Assembly: GCA_013399305.1 (NCBI GenBank)
Contig: VXAI01000384.1
Location: 466,683-530,682 of the forward strand
Source: Rostratula benghalensis
Taxonomy: Eukaryota > Chordata > Aves > Charadriiformes > Rostratulidae
Direction: 5' to 3'
DNA: 64,000 nucleotides
In this document: positions 1-9,890 of the stretch, piece by piece
Numbering within the stretch: position 1 is the first letter of the stretch
How the letters are laid out: each line of letters begins with the position of its first letter
The notes under the pieces: model-generated
What the model was told of the DNA's origin: nothing
Database searches by the model: none
Seen by the model: only the letters and a program-made list of their open reading frames with translations
Made by a program: the position numbers and the translations under genes

Positions 1-898
1 CACCAGAGTGAGCAAGAGAAGTTGAGGAGCAGAGGGTACCTAGCATTATGCTACTGCTCCAGGGTCTTTCTTACTCTCCTCAGTTGCTGTATTGGAATTG
101 GCATTTTGGGGTGTGTCTTTGGATACTGCTGCTCCTTAAACTGAAATGATGGAAAAATATGTCTTATTGACAGTACATTTCAGTAGTCAAGAACTGTTGT
201 AATTTCATCCTATGTAATTTCATAAATTTTTCTTTAGGTGAGCTAATATTTCCCTTAACTTTGTCAGGTTTTAAAAGCTCTCATTCCCCAGGGACAAGGT
301 TAGAAGCTAAAAGGAGAGCAAGGATAACTTGCACAGGGATAGGATGTGGAACAGAACCCAGCCTGAGGAGTCAGCTCCTGGCTCTGTGTGGGATCTCTCT
401 TGCTTGTACTGGATCCTCACTGAGAATGGGTGGGACAGTTCCTTCTAGCAACTACTGCTTGCTGGCAACCACACATCTGAGAAGTATGAAGGTCCATGCA
501 GATGGACAAAAGCAGATGAAAGCACAAAAGCAATAGGGGATCACACTTCTCTGACATGGCAGGCTTTTTTAACCTGGGGCTGTGTAGTGCAGGCACGTGG
601 GTAGTATCCTGCTCTGATGTGTTGATGAAGTTCTTCAGAAGTAGTGGAAAAGAAGGGCTGGACCAGCCAGGGTCACTCCAGTTAAGGCTGTGAGACTGCC
701 TACAGGCCAGGCAAAATCTGTCAGTCTCAGCAACCGCAACCTGGCTGTGCATCTTCTTTGACATCCAAGGTCATTCTTCCTTTGGGCAACTGGAAGGCTG
801 CTTGTCCTGTGACAGCTAATAAGAAGCTAGACCCTCATCAAGATCCCTGTGCATTTCAGTGTAAACACCATCAACAGCCACATTCATCCCATCATAAT
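1..898. other. Unique non-coding sequence, nothing recognised
   Basis: No repeat family, RNA gene or coding exon is recognisable here. Frames of 91 codons (plus, 261-536) and 115 codons (minus, 417-764) overlap each other on opposite strands and show no domain, compositional bias or convincing splice sites. They look like chance openings. The stretch ends where a CR1 3' end begins. Confidence 0.5.
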
Positions 899-1045
899 TA
901 TAGAATCACAGAATGGTTTGGGTTGGAAGTGACATTAAAGTTCATCTAACCCTATCCCCCTACCATGGCAGGGACATTTTTCACTAGACCAGGTTGCTCA
1001 AAGCACCATCCAGCCTGACTTTGAACACTACCAGTCATGGGGTGT
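899..1045 (-). mobile_element. CR1: CR1 LINE, 3' end fragment
   Basis: The plus strand reads as the reverse complement of the avian CR1 3' end. It begins with a terminal motif close to 'agaatcacagaatggtttgg', followed by 'ttggaagtgacattaaagttcatct' type sequence, a 'ccatggcagggaca' block, a 'ctagaccaggttgctcaaagc' block and 'catccagcctgactttgaacac'. These blocks are in the order expected for CR1 read backwards. The copy is 5' truncated, which is normal for this family, and keeps only about 150 bp of the end of ORF2 and the short 3' UTR. Several substitutions suggest it is not a very recent insertion. Confidence 0.92.
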
Positions 1046-1972
1046 ATGACAGTTTGCAGACTGAAAATTAAGCTCTGAAAGCAATGCCTGCATAGTCAGC
1101 AGCCTGACCTGATTTTCTGCATTAGGAAAGGGCAACCAACATTGTTTTCAACATCATTTCTGCCTTGAGCTTGTCCAACTGCAGGGAGGGCTCCTGCATG
1201 AGCTGAAGACACTCACCAGTTCCTGACATCTGGTTACCACTGTCTGCAGAACACAACTCTGAGCAGTAATTGTAAAAGTGGGGTAGCAACAAGCTCTGGG
1301 GCTTAGGTTGGACTGGAGCTGATAGAAGCGGCCCTGGACCAGCTCTGAGGCTCACCAGCAAATGCAAAGTGTGACATAGAGTGTCATTGCAGTGTGGCAT
1401 CGATCAATCTCTTCCCATTGCATAAGCAGTTTATCCATACACACTTCTAAAAGCTCAGGTTTACATGTCTTACAGTCCATGCAGACTAAAATAGACCTGT
1501 TGTTCTTTCCCCAGTTCCTACAGTAGCTTCTCCATCCTACCAGCCGGTACTTCAGAATTTTTTGGTTTTATATCTTCATAATTTTCTCTTTGAATGTCTA
1601 AAGAGAACATTTTAAGTTAAATGTCACCTGAATGAAATAATTAAAAGCAAATTATTATTCTTTCAAATAAAAGGATTTTTATTACTTTACTGTGGAATTG
1701 CCCCAAGGCAAATAAGTACAGAAATTATTGCCAACATAAATTTACTTTACTAAATTGTCCAGCATTAAACTTGCCTTTGCAACACTGAGATTGAGAAGAC
1801 TGCACCATCACATAGTGTTGTACTGAGGATATTTTAGAATATCTTTGCATAAATCGAAGGTCCTGGATTGGCATACTGGTTTTCTCAGTTACAGGGATAG
1901 CAAAACAACACAAGTGTGGATGCTGACAGCAGCAGGGATGTGTGTGAGATATGCCATGGATCTCTTGTACAT
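1046..1972. other. Unique non-coding sequence
   Basis: AT-rich sequence without recognisable repeats or genes. A 92-codon minus-strand frame (1122-1400) has no domain or flanking splice signals that I trust. The last five bases form the left target duplication of the LTR that follows. Confidence 0.45.
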
Positions 1973-2673
1973 TGTCGTGGTTTTGGCTGGATTGACCAAC
2001 CAGAATGATAGATGGTCCCTTCCTTCCCCCTCTAAGAAAAAGAGGAGAGGAAGAGATTAAAGAGATTGATGAGTCTAGAAAAAGAATGAAATAATCAATA
2101 ATAATAATAAAAAAAAAATTAAAAAGGGAAAAAGAAAGTATACAGAATATATAAAACCCTCATGTCACCAGCAGGCACAGGGGAAAGTTCCAGATTGGAC
2201 TTGGTGACCAATAGGAACTGGATTCTAGATCTGGAATCAGGAACTGGATCAAAGGCAGGCAAACAGACAGGGTCCTCCTCGGATGTTGGCCATTGAGGAA
2301 AGAGAGTTGACCCTTTGATCCCTCAGATTTTATGAGCATGATGCAGATGGGATGGAATACTCCAGTTGGTCAGTTTGGGGTTACCCATTCTCTGTGCTTC
2401 TCCCTACAGGTGGGGCCCCTCTACATTTTTCCGCTTCCAACCCTCCAACAGGGCAAATAACATTACCTGACTTTGGTTGTTACAGCAATAAGAACAAGCA
2501 AGGGCATCTCTGCAAACCATTCCTTGGTATAATCAAGTCTTACCACTGTGAGAGTAAACAGTTTCTGAACAATATGCTGTTAAATTCAGAGTTTAGTTAC
2601 TTAGAAGAGGCCCAGCTAAACAAGTAAAATTACTGAACAGGAGGCTGGTTCTGTTTTACCTCAAACCAGGACA
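1973..2673 (-). mobile_element. Solo LTR of an avian endogenous retrovirus, copy A
   Basis: The sense (minus) strand starts TGTCCTGGTTTGAGGTAAAAC and ends CCACGACA, so the element has TG...CA termini. It is about 701 bp and aligns by eye along its whole length with copies at 12542-13313 and 33463-34224. Shared blocks include the plus-strand 'gaccctttgatccctcag', 'gatgggatggaatac' and 'caataagaacaagcaaggg'. The flanking 5-mers are TACAT (1968-1972) and TGCAT (2674-2678), a 5-bp target duplication with one A/G difference. No gag, pol or env lies beside it, so it is a solo LTR left by LTR-LTR recombination. The U3 TATA box seen in the sister copies is degraded here (plus strand 'cagattttatgagc'). 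An A/AAT-rich tract lies near 2088-2140. Confidence 0.88.
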
Positions 2674-3564
2674 TGCATCTAGAGGACGCCTGTGACAGAG
2701 AAGCAAATCCTAAAATGTGTTACTTAATGAAACTGCAGGGGCATGCAGCATTTACTGCCAATGAAATAAAATGGCAAGATGGCACTGTAAATAATTCTGA
2801 AGTGGATATTTGGGGATATAAGTAAAATGTAACCTTGTGATAAGAAGTGGGTCTGTGTAAGAGGTCAAAAAGCACGAACTACAAGGTCTGACATCTGACA
2901 TAGCATGTCCTTAGTGCTATAGGGCCACGTGGTACCACCTACTCTGCAATCAACAGAGAATGTTGGTAGCAATGCACCCAGCTGGAAGAGAAGCTGGGAC
3001 ATTGAGACATCAGTGACCTTGCTATTCAACATCACGGAGGGCAAATCACTTGCACAGCTTCTAATCTATGTAGTGTCAAAATTAGTGTGACAAGCCAATA
3101 CTTTCTCACTGACCAGAACATCCCAAGTTTATGTGATTTTTGTATTGTATTGTATTGCATTATCCCTAGCTTAATGAGTGATGACTTCTTCAGCCTTTTC
3201 AGTATTTTATGAATGTGTGCCCATTTTGATTAATTTCTCCCCAAAGGAATAAAAAGAGAATCTCTCCAGATAGAATCTCTACTATGAATGGGTGTCTGGT
3301 ATAGTGCATGTAGCCTTGTCCTTAAGTAATGGTGTACTTTTTCAGGGGATACTGCAGGGTGGTTTCCAGCTCCAAGAGTGTATTTCCATGAATTCACTTT
3401 CAGAGACTGTCCATTTGCCTAGCTTATATTTTTGCATAGTTTACATTTTACTTCACCGTTATGGTGGTAGAAACCACAAAAATTACAGAAAAGTTTGAGT
3501 ATGAAGAGAATTCTCTAGATCTAGATCTCCAACCTTCTGCTGAAAGCAAAGCCTTTGATTAAGT
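2674..3564. other. Unique non-coding sequence
   Basis: No recognisable gene or repeat. There is a small ATTGT/ATTGC-type iteration near 3144-3162. No frame exceeds about 70 codons. Confidence 0.45.
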
Positions 3565-4095
3565 CTTCCAGGGCCCTGACAAGTCTTGAATATTTCCAGT
3601 GAGGGAAATTATACCATGTGGCTGCCCAATCTATTACAAATGTTTAGTTTTTCTCAGAGTGAGGGCTTTTTTCTTGTATCCCTACAGCATTTCCCCCGAA
3701 GCAACTTCTGACCATTGCTTCTTGTCCCATCACTGTGCATCCCTGTAAAGAGAGCAGCTCCACCTTTTCTATAAGTCTGTTTTAGGTATTGGGAGACTAT
3801 GATTAGATCTCCGCTGAGCTTTGGCACCTCCAAGCTGTGAAAACTCAGTTATTTCAACCTCTCTTCATGTGAGGTTCTCCAGCCCTCTAATCATCTTTGT
3901 GGCCATCGAATGGACTCTCCCCAGTTTTTCAATGTTGTTCTTGGACTAGAGGGACTGAAACTGGACATAATATTCCAGGTGCCAACAGGAGTGGAATAAT
4001 TACATCCCTGGAACTGCTGACTGTGTGCTTGGTGGCACAGCTGTTTGCCACCTTTGCTGCCAGGGCACATTGCTGGCTCTTGTTCAGCTTGCTTC
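3565..4095 (-). mobile_element. CR1: Old CR1 LINE, 3' portion, left of a nested LTR
   Basis: Read on the minus strand this is diverged CR1. Recognisable plus-strand blocks in order are 'caagtcttgaatatttccagtgaggg', 'cttcttgtcccatcactgtgc', 'gattagatctccgctgagctttggcacctccaagctgtg', 'tcttcatgtgaggttctccagccctctaatcatctttgtggcc', 'actggacataatattccaggtg' and 'cagggcacattgctggctcttgttcagcttg'. They correspond to the end of ORF2 (the LFSLEKRRL and LEYCVQFW regions in reverse). The match stops abruptly where LTR-family sequence starts and appears to resume after it. Many substitutions and indels leave no usable frame. Confidence 0.8.
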
Positions 4096-4622
4096 TCAGC
4101 CTGCAGTGGGAAAGTACCAAACTGGACTCCAGGACAGATGGGAGCTGGATCCCAGATCTGGATTCAGCAATGCACAGATTGGGATGAAAGGCAGAAGAAC
4201 AGACAGAGTTCTCCTCAGACACTGGCCATTGAAGGAAGAGGCTGATCCCTTTGATCCCTCAGCTTTTATACAGAGCATAACACAGGTGGGATGGAATATC
4301 CTGTTGGTCAGTTTTGGGTCACCCGTCTTGTCTGCTCGCCCCCCACCAGTGGAATCCCTCCACGTTTTTCCACATCTGACCCTCCAAGGGGGCAAATAAC
4401 AGAGTTAGCTGATCTTGGTTATTATAGCAGTAAGAATAAGCAAGAGCCTCTCTGCATACTATTCCTTGGCATAAATTACAAATAATCAGGTTTTATCACT
4501 CTGAGAACAAACAGCATCTCCACAATATGCCGTTAATTTCAGAGAGTTTAGTTAGTTAGAAGCCTTAGCTAAAAAACGAAACCAAGTAAAGTCAAACCAA
4601 GGTAGCATCCTTTCATCCACCA
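4096..4622 (-). mobile_element. Truncated LTR of the same ERV family, copy D, nested in CR1
   Basis: This segment aligns with the central and sense-5' parts of the three longer LTR copies. Shared plus-strand blocks are 'gatccctttgatccctcagcttttata', 'gtgggatggaatatcctgttggtcagttttgggtcaccc' and 'gcagtaagaataagcaagagcctctctgcat'. The sense 3' part (the 'ttttggctg' end and the A-rich tract) is missing, and the sense 5' terminus is degraded ('agtaaagtcaaaccaagg'). The plus-strand TTTTATA at 4264-4270 is the TATAAAA box read backwards. CR1 sequence lies on both sides. The exact ends are uncertain by about 20 bp and I could not find a target duplication. Confidence 0.75.
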
Positions 4623-5035
4623 AGAAACTTATTTCACCACAGAAGGCTATCACCCACTATAAAGCTTTTTTTTGGTCACTTTCTTCTCCTTCATTTGCCT
4701 GGAAATATCTTTCATGAGGGCTTGATACACAGCTTTCCCAGGGAGGGAAAAGAGCCTGACCTGTGTGTAGTTTTCCAGATCTTCCTTTCTGTTGTTTCAT
4801 AGATGAACGTAATATTAGCCCTTTCCTCCTTGTATGGGACTCCCTGACCTGCACAGTCTTTCAAAGATGATAGAAAGTGGTTTTGCAATGAGGTCAGCCA
4901 ACTCTTTTAGCTCCCTCAGCTGCAACTCATCAGGTCCCATAGACTTGTAAATACTGGGTTTGTACAGATGGTCCCTAACTCAGCTCGCCTCTCCTATTGG
5001 TAAGAATTGTATATCTACATTTCCTGTTCTTTTAA
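4623..5035 (-). mobile_element. CR1: Old CR1 LINE, internal portion, right of a nested LTR
   Basis: The plus strand carries CR1 blocks in reverse orientation: 'gagcctgacctgtgtgtagttttccagatcttcctttct', 'gtaatattagccctttcctccttgtatgggactccctgacc', 'ctttcaaagatgatagaaagtggttttgcaatgaggtcagcc' and 'ctgcaactcatcaggtcccatagacttgtaaata'. These match the avian/amniote CR1 region further 5' in the element than the 3565-4095 part. Orientation and order agree with one insertion interrupted by the LTR fragment. The sequence is well diverged, indicating an old copy. Confidence 0.72.
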
Positions 5036-5984
5036 AATCCCTGATAAATTGCACATTGTTAAAATGAACATTTCCTGTCATTGAATCTTTATATAAATGT
5101 AGTTTTTAATTTTTACTTTCATTTTATTCTGATTATGATTATATAGTTCACTTTTTAAAGAGAGAAGACTTTTATGGCATTTGACACATCTACAATGCAG
5201 CTGCAAATAAAAATACTTCCTTTTTTTCTCACATAGAAGTCATTAAAATATTTTTTGTAGACAAGTGAATCCAGGTTCTGCACCAAGAGCTTGTGATACC
5301 TGAATATGAACTGCCTAAAAATCCCCAGAGGAAACACTCAATGACTGTGTGAAGATAATAGATAGAAAAGGCAAGCAGCCTTTATTTTTTAAAGCACCAT
5401 TTCTTGCTTGAAGCTGAAATTCAGTAGCAAAACCAAAGCAGAACAGTCCACCATGGCTGTGTGATGAACACCACCATGAACTTTGGATGTCTATGGATGG
5501 TGGTGCGGGTTCAGTGCCACCAGCACCAGCATAGGCAGGGCCAGTAGCTGAGGGAGATGAGCACTTGAAACCAGGAACCAGCTCTGGGGCTGACCCCTCT
5601 TCCAAGGTGGTTAGGAAAAACTTTTGCAGCTTTTTAGATAAAGGTGGTGAATCACAGAGGCAAACTGCGACCCTGCAAATAGAGGAGAGGAGGGAAAGGC
5701 ACAGGCACTGATACAGCCACACATAGCCTAGGTGGTTTGCAAAGAGAAGGCAGTGTAAGCAAGCAGAAGACTTCAGCTTGCAGACTTGAATTCAGTGGAA
5801 GTTCTGCCAAAATGAAAACCAGGACCCATTTCATGTGAGATTGATACAACCACCTCACCACACCCATGCAGAACAACATATTACATTCAGGAAGGGTATG
5901 CAAGCTCCAACGCTAAACCAACGACAAAGCTGATTTTGAAATGGTTTTAATGATAGACAATCTGCATACCAATTGACTCATTTG
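5036..5984. other. Unique non-coding sequence
   Basis: No recognised repeat or gene. A 135-codon minus-strand frame (5315-5722) overlaps another minus frame (5652-5903). It has no domain, and I treat it as chance. Confidence 0.4.
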
Positions 5985-6452
5985 CGTATACGATAGCTTG
6001 GAACAATACCAGAGAAATATGTAAAAAGTCTGCAACGCTGTATGACAATAGCTCCCAAGTATGCTGACCTTCGGTAAATGAAACAAACGGAAAGTACAGT
6101 ACTCTTTTGATGAGGCATTAATGAAGGATTAAGAGCGGATACAGCTGCATCACACCAGCACTTTGTCAGGCGCACTGTTTTCCCTCCGCTCCTTCTCCGT
6201 AATTACAACAGAAACACTGTGCGAGGCACGCAGCGAGCGCATGCTGTAACAGGGCTCTGCCTTGCAAGAAAGCAGGCGGCAGGGAGCAGCACGCTGTGGG
6301 CTGACTCCCTCCCCGCCACCGGCCCCCGCACCGACTGGAGAACATGAAGCCTGCAGAAAGAAGTATATTAATAAGTGAACGGGAAGGACACAAACACTCG
6401 TGCAAACGCTTTGTCACGGGGCCTCTGGGCTTGCGTGTAACAGCTGCAGCGA
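5985..6452. promoter_or_regulatory. CpG-enriched, GC-rich block: candidate regulatory element or small promoter
   Basis: I counted 25 CpG dinucleotides by eye in this 468-bp stretch, against very few in the surrounding kilobases. The core at 6170-6345 is clearly GC-rich. It also holds homeodomain-type sites: 'ggcattaatgaaggattaag' near 6114 contains ATTA and GGATTA (TAATCC reversed), and 'ccgtaattac' lies near 6197. No CR1 or LTR sequence explains it. Retained CpGs in a CpG-depleted genome suggest unmethylated DNA, such as a short CpG island, an enhancer or the promoter of an unannotated transcript. The sequence does not show which, nor which gene would be served. Confidence 0.4.
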
Positions 6453-8094
6453 GCAGGGCTCACAGAAGAGTTTGTGGGCTGGACCACAGCTTTTCTATGT
6501 GCAAAACAGTCTTGTAGCAGGCAACCGCCCCCATCCATTTCAAGAGATTCTAGCCATGTGAAGTGGTGCTCAAAGCCTCACTGGGTGAATAGTGACTACT
6601 TATCTTTTCGCTCTTACCTTGTTGCCTTCCCTTGGTATTCACCTCCAGAGTAGGGAGGCATGACATATTATGTATGAAAAATAAAGTGTATGTATATATA
6701 TATATATATATATATTTCCTTGTTTATATTATTATACTGTGTTTCTTCCAAAGCCCATCCGTAAGGAATGAGTTGGATAAAACTGAAAATGCTAACATAC
6801 GAAGAGGCTTTCCATTTTAATGAATTGACTTTGAGTGGTTCCAGCACCAAGAGCAGGTGATGCTTGCTCTGCCATCAAGCACAAGACCTGGCAGCCTTGT
6901 GGTTCTGCTGTCTTTGTGGTGGAGCAAGGGCACTTGCCCTCTCCTTCAGAGAGTCCTGACAAAGATTGCTTGGATAGTGTGGTGAACCTTGTGTCTTCAT
7001 TTGTTTTCAGTGCAGGTAATTTTTGTCATCTGCCTTGGAGCTTATCCAGGCTACCCACAATGTTGGCACAAGTGCAAGTGACTGCAGTGAAGAAGCGAGG
7101 ACAAAAAGGTAGACATCTTAAAGGTATACCTTTGAAAGTTAGTTTTGATGTAGAAGAAATCATGAGTAGCAACATCAGGAACCATTTGAGCCACAACCAC
7201 AAATATATGCTTTGGTCAGGTCTTACATATCTCTGTTGAAGATGGAAATGTTTTACTAGACCTGTTCAGCAAATGATTTCTTGTAGGGTACAGACTTGCC
7301 CTGAGCAGGTTGCAGATCTAAAATAAAATCAGATCACTGAGATATGAGCACTCATCACGTTTAACATGTCTGAGGATTTGTGAGCAGTTTAACCTTTCCA
7401 TGGTGATTATTTAATAACTTCCTGGTGAGTTTTTTCAATAGAAGCTATTCACATACATCTTTTCTATGTCAGTGACTACTAATCAGTGCAAGTAGAAAAG
7501 TGCTAAAATTTGCTGAAAATGGTCAGGGCAACTGAATGCTACACAGAAAGGCAGACATTATAGACTCTCCTATATTGAAGTTGTGCACTGTTTTCTCAAA
7601 CTGTTCAGCTATATTCATAACCAGCATTCATGCAATATCTACCTTGATACTGGTAGACAACATGTGAGTATAAAATTTTTGTAAGATGAAATTTGAGGCA
7701 GTCCGTCAAGCACTTTGGTGCGCAGATTCGTAATCCAGAATCCAGTCCACCATAGACTCCAAAAAGGAGGTAAGCAAGGAAGACTGCCATGACACTTGTA
7801 TTGCAATACCTAAAAGCACAGATGGTCGTCCTGTCCTGTGGGAAATTATCAAGAAGTTAATTTGTCATAAAAACCTTGTAGGTTAAAGGTAAAGAAAATT
7901 TTCCTAAAATAATTTAGGCAAGTTGATTTTCTGAGAATAGACCAGCTTGGCAAACTGTGAATTTCTGGTGAGGACAGTTGAGTTGAACCCTGATCTGGAG
8001 TGGTGTAGGTCACTCAGTCTCACACTCCTGCCTGCTGTCTCTTCACTTGTATATGCTGTGGCCATGCCTGAGCAATGTCTGCCTGGAAGTCTCA
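6453..8094. other. Unique non-coding sequence with a (TA)n tract
   Basis: Apart from the dinucleotide tract listed separately, no repeat or exon is recognisable. A 134-codon plus frame (6835-7239) has no family resemblance. A splice-like acceptor at about 7009 (a T-rich run ending in TTTTCAG) followed five bases later by GCAGGTAAT looks accidental. Confidence 0.4.
6693..6715. repeat. (TA)n microsatellite
   Basis: Uninterrupted alternating TA for about 23 bases, preceded by 'gtatg'. It is likely to be length-polymorphic. Confidence 0.95.
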
Positions 8095-8160
8095 TCTTGA
8101 TCTCACAGCAGTTCATGGGAAGTGGACTAGATGACTTCTCGAGGCACCTCGCAGCCTAAC
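8095..8160 (+). mobile_element. Possible old CR1 3' end relic
   Basis: The string 'agtggactagatgacttctcgaggcacctcgcagccta' resembles the CR1 3' end in which 'ggactagatgacctctggaggtcccttccaacct' is typical. Only about 40 bp match, with several differences, and the upstream sequence could not be aligned confidently. Confidence 0.4.
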
Positions 8161-9679
8161 ATTGACATTTCTGAAATATCCTTCTTCCAGTCCTCAGTTG
8201 CTGCACTAAATCAGAAGTCTGTACATTGTTATATAGTCTATGTTTACCCTGACAAATGGTAAGATGGTCACAGTCAACACAAGTTCATCCAGAGAAATGT
8301 GAGATGTGAAGAGAAATATGAAGTTTAAAAAAGTTCTCAACTGAGCAGGTAGCAAAAGGTGAACAAAATTTACATTTTAACTGGCTCCTGTAGATATAAT
8401 TGTCTTATATTTGTACCCATCTATTTTAATATTAACAACAATAAGAGACCCTCCTAACCTACTAACCTAGAGCATCTACAAGTCTGTGGCAGACGAGCTT
8501 CCTAGCAGGCAGTGTCAGCTCTCAATTAGCTATTGTTGTTACTCCTGAGAGGTGTGCGGAGTGGGAGGTTACACCAGGCAAGTATTTTCAGGCCTTCTCT
8601 TGCTTTTTCCATTGTTTTATTATTCATCCTTTTGTGTTACCTGCTTTTCAATTCTAACACCATCTCTGTACAGAACCATAGTTCTGCAGAAGAAAACAAA
8701 AATGAAAAAAAAAATTCCAAACCCTGTATCTGTCATTGTCTATAAGAAAGATAAAAACAAGTTAATCTGTTTCTTTTGATAATTGTGTTCATGCCTGTAG
8801 AGCTGGTAGAAGTGGACTAGAGTCAGGTTCAATTCACTTTTGGAGGCCACTGGAACAAATTAATTTCATTCATGAATCTGTCAAGCTTTATATTTCTTCT
8901 TCTTTTCTTTTTAAAATCTGCTTTATCTCAAAACAGATTTTGTCCAATAAGGCTTTTTAGCACAGTAAAAGCTGTTTGGTAGGAAGCGTCCTGGGTGTTA
9001 TCAGGATAATACAGGGTAATCCCCCCCCGAGAGAGTTTGCAGTCTAGCAAAACTCATCACTAGAAATAGTAGGAACGTAATTTCTGATTTTGTCTCAATT
9101 ATGGGACGAGTTTAAAAATACCTTGTTGTGTACTGGAAAATTAGTAAATGAACAAGAGGCATATTAGTGGGTAGATTGACAATAAAGGCTGCAAACTGTA
9201 AACTTCTGAAGTCAAAAAACGTGAAAGGGAAAAAAAATCATATAAATCTAACCTATGTGAATTTATTCATAGGAAATGTAGGATTAGTCGCATTGATTAT
9301 GAAGACTGGTCCAGAATATCCTTGGTCTGTCTTAGTAAATAGCCAATACTTGGTGTTACAGGAGAGCATGGAGAAATACTAAAATACAGTCTTCTACGAT
9401 GGTGAATAAATCACGACCACAATTTTGTATGCCTCAATAGCTGGAATACAAAATTAAGAAGAAAAGAGACAGCAGTTATCTGCGAAACAGATATCTTTGT
9501 TCTTAACAGATACTTCCACCTAGGCTACCTTTTGTGAATGAGTATCACTCTTTTCAAACAGCATGCTTTAAAAAGACTGGGCTGATTTTCCTCCTGACTT
9601 TGAACACCCTCTGAAACACATAAATTGCTGTACTGGCTCAACCCCAGGCTTCATTTACCACCGCTTTCTGTACTCCAAA
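8161..9679. other. Unique non-coding sequence
   Basis: AT-rich, with no recognisable gene or repeat beyond short homopolymer runs (for example eight C at about 9021-9028 and several A runs). Confidence 0.4.
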
Positions 9680-9890
9680 GGAATCATAGAAATGCAATGG
9701 ATGATGGAGTCTCACCTGGTGCACTAAAGCAGGATGTAGTATACCCAAACTGTTCCCGGGAAATGTTTGTTTATCCTGTCCTTAAAGAGCTCCAGCAGTA
9801 GAAATGCTGCAGTGCACTGAGCTGCAGCTTTCCAGTGTTTTGCTGTTGGGCTGGAGAGTTTGTTAACTAGTTTAAACTTCCAGGGCAGAA
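9680..9890 (-). mobile_element. Ancient CR1 relic, 3' portion
   Basis: The plus strand begins with a degraded 'gaatcatagaaatg' and continues through 'aaagcaggatgtagtatacccaaactgttcccgg', 'aatgtttgtttatcctgtccttaaagagctccagcagtagaaat' and 'tttccagtgttttgctgt'. These follow the order of the amniote CR1 3' end read in reverse ('...caagcctgtccttaaaaacctccagcgatggagattcc...'). The divergence implies an insertion much older than the CR1 copies near 20 kb or 29.9 kb. Confidence 0.6.

Noticed and set aside
4025..4399. Overlapping frames on both strands (66-124 codons)
   Set aside because: They lie across a CR1/LTR junction and are not host genes. The LTR part is non-coding.
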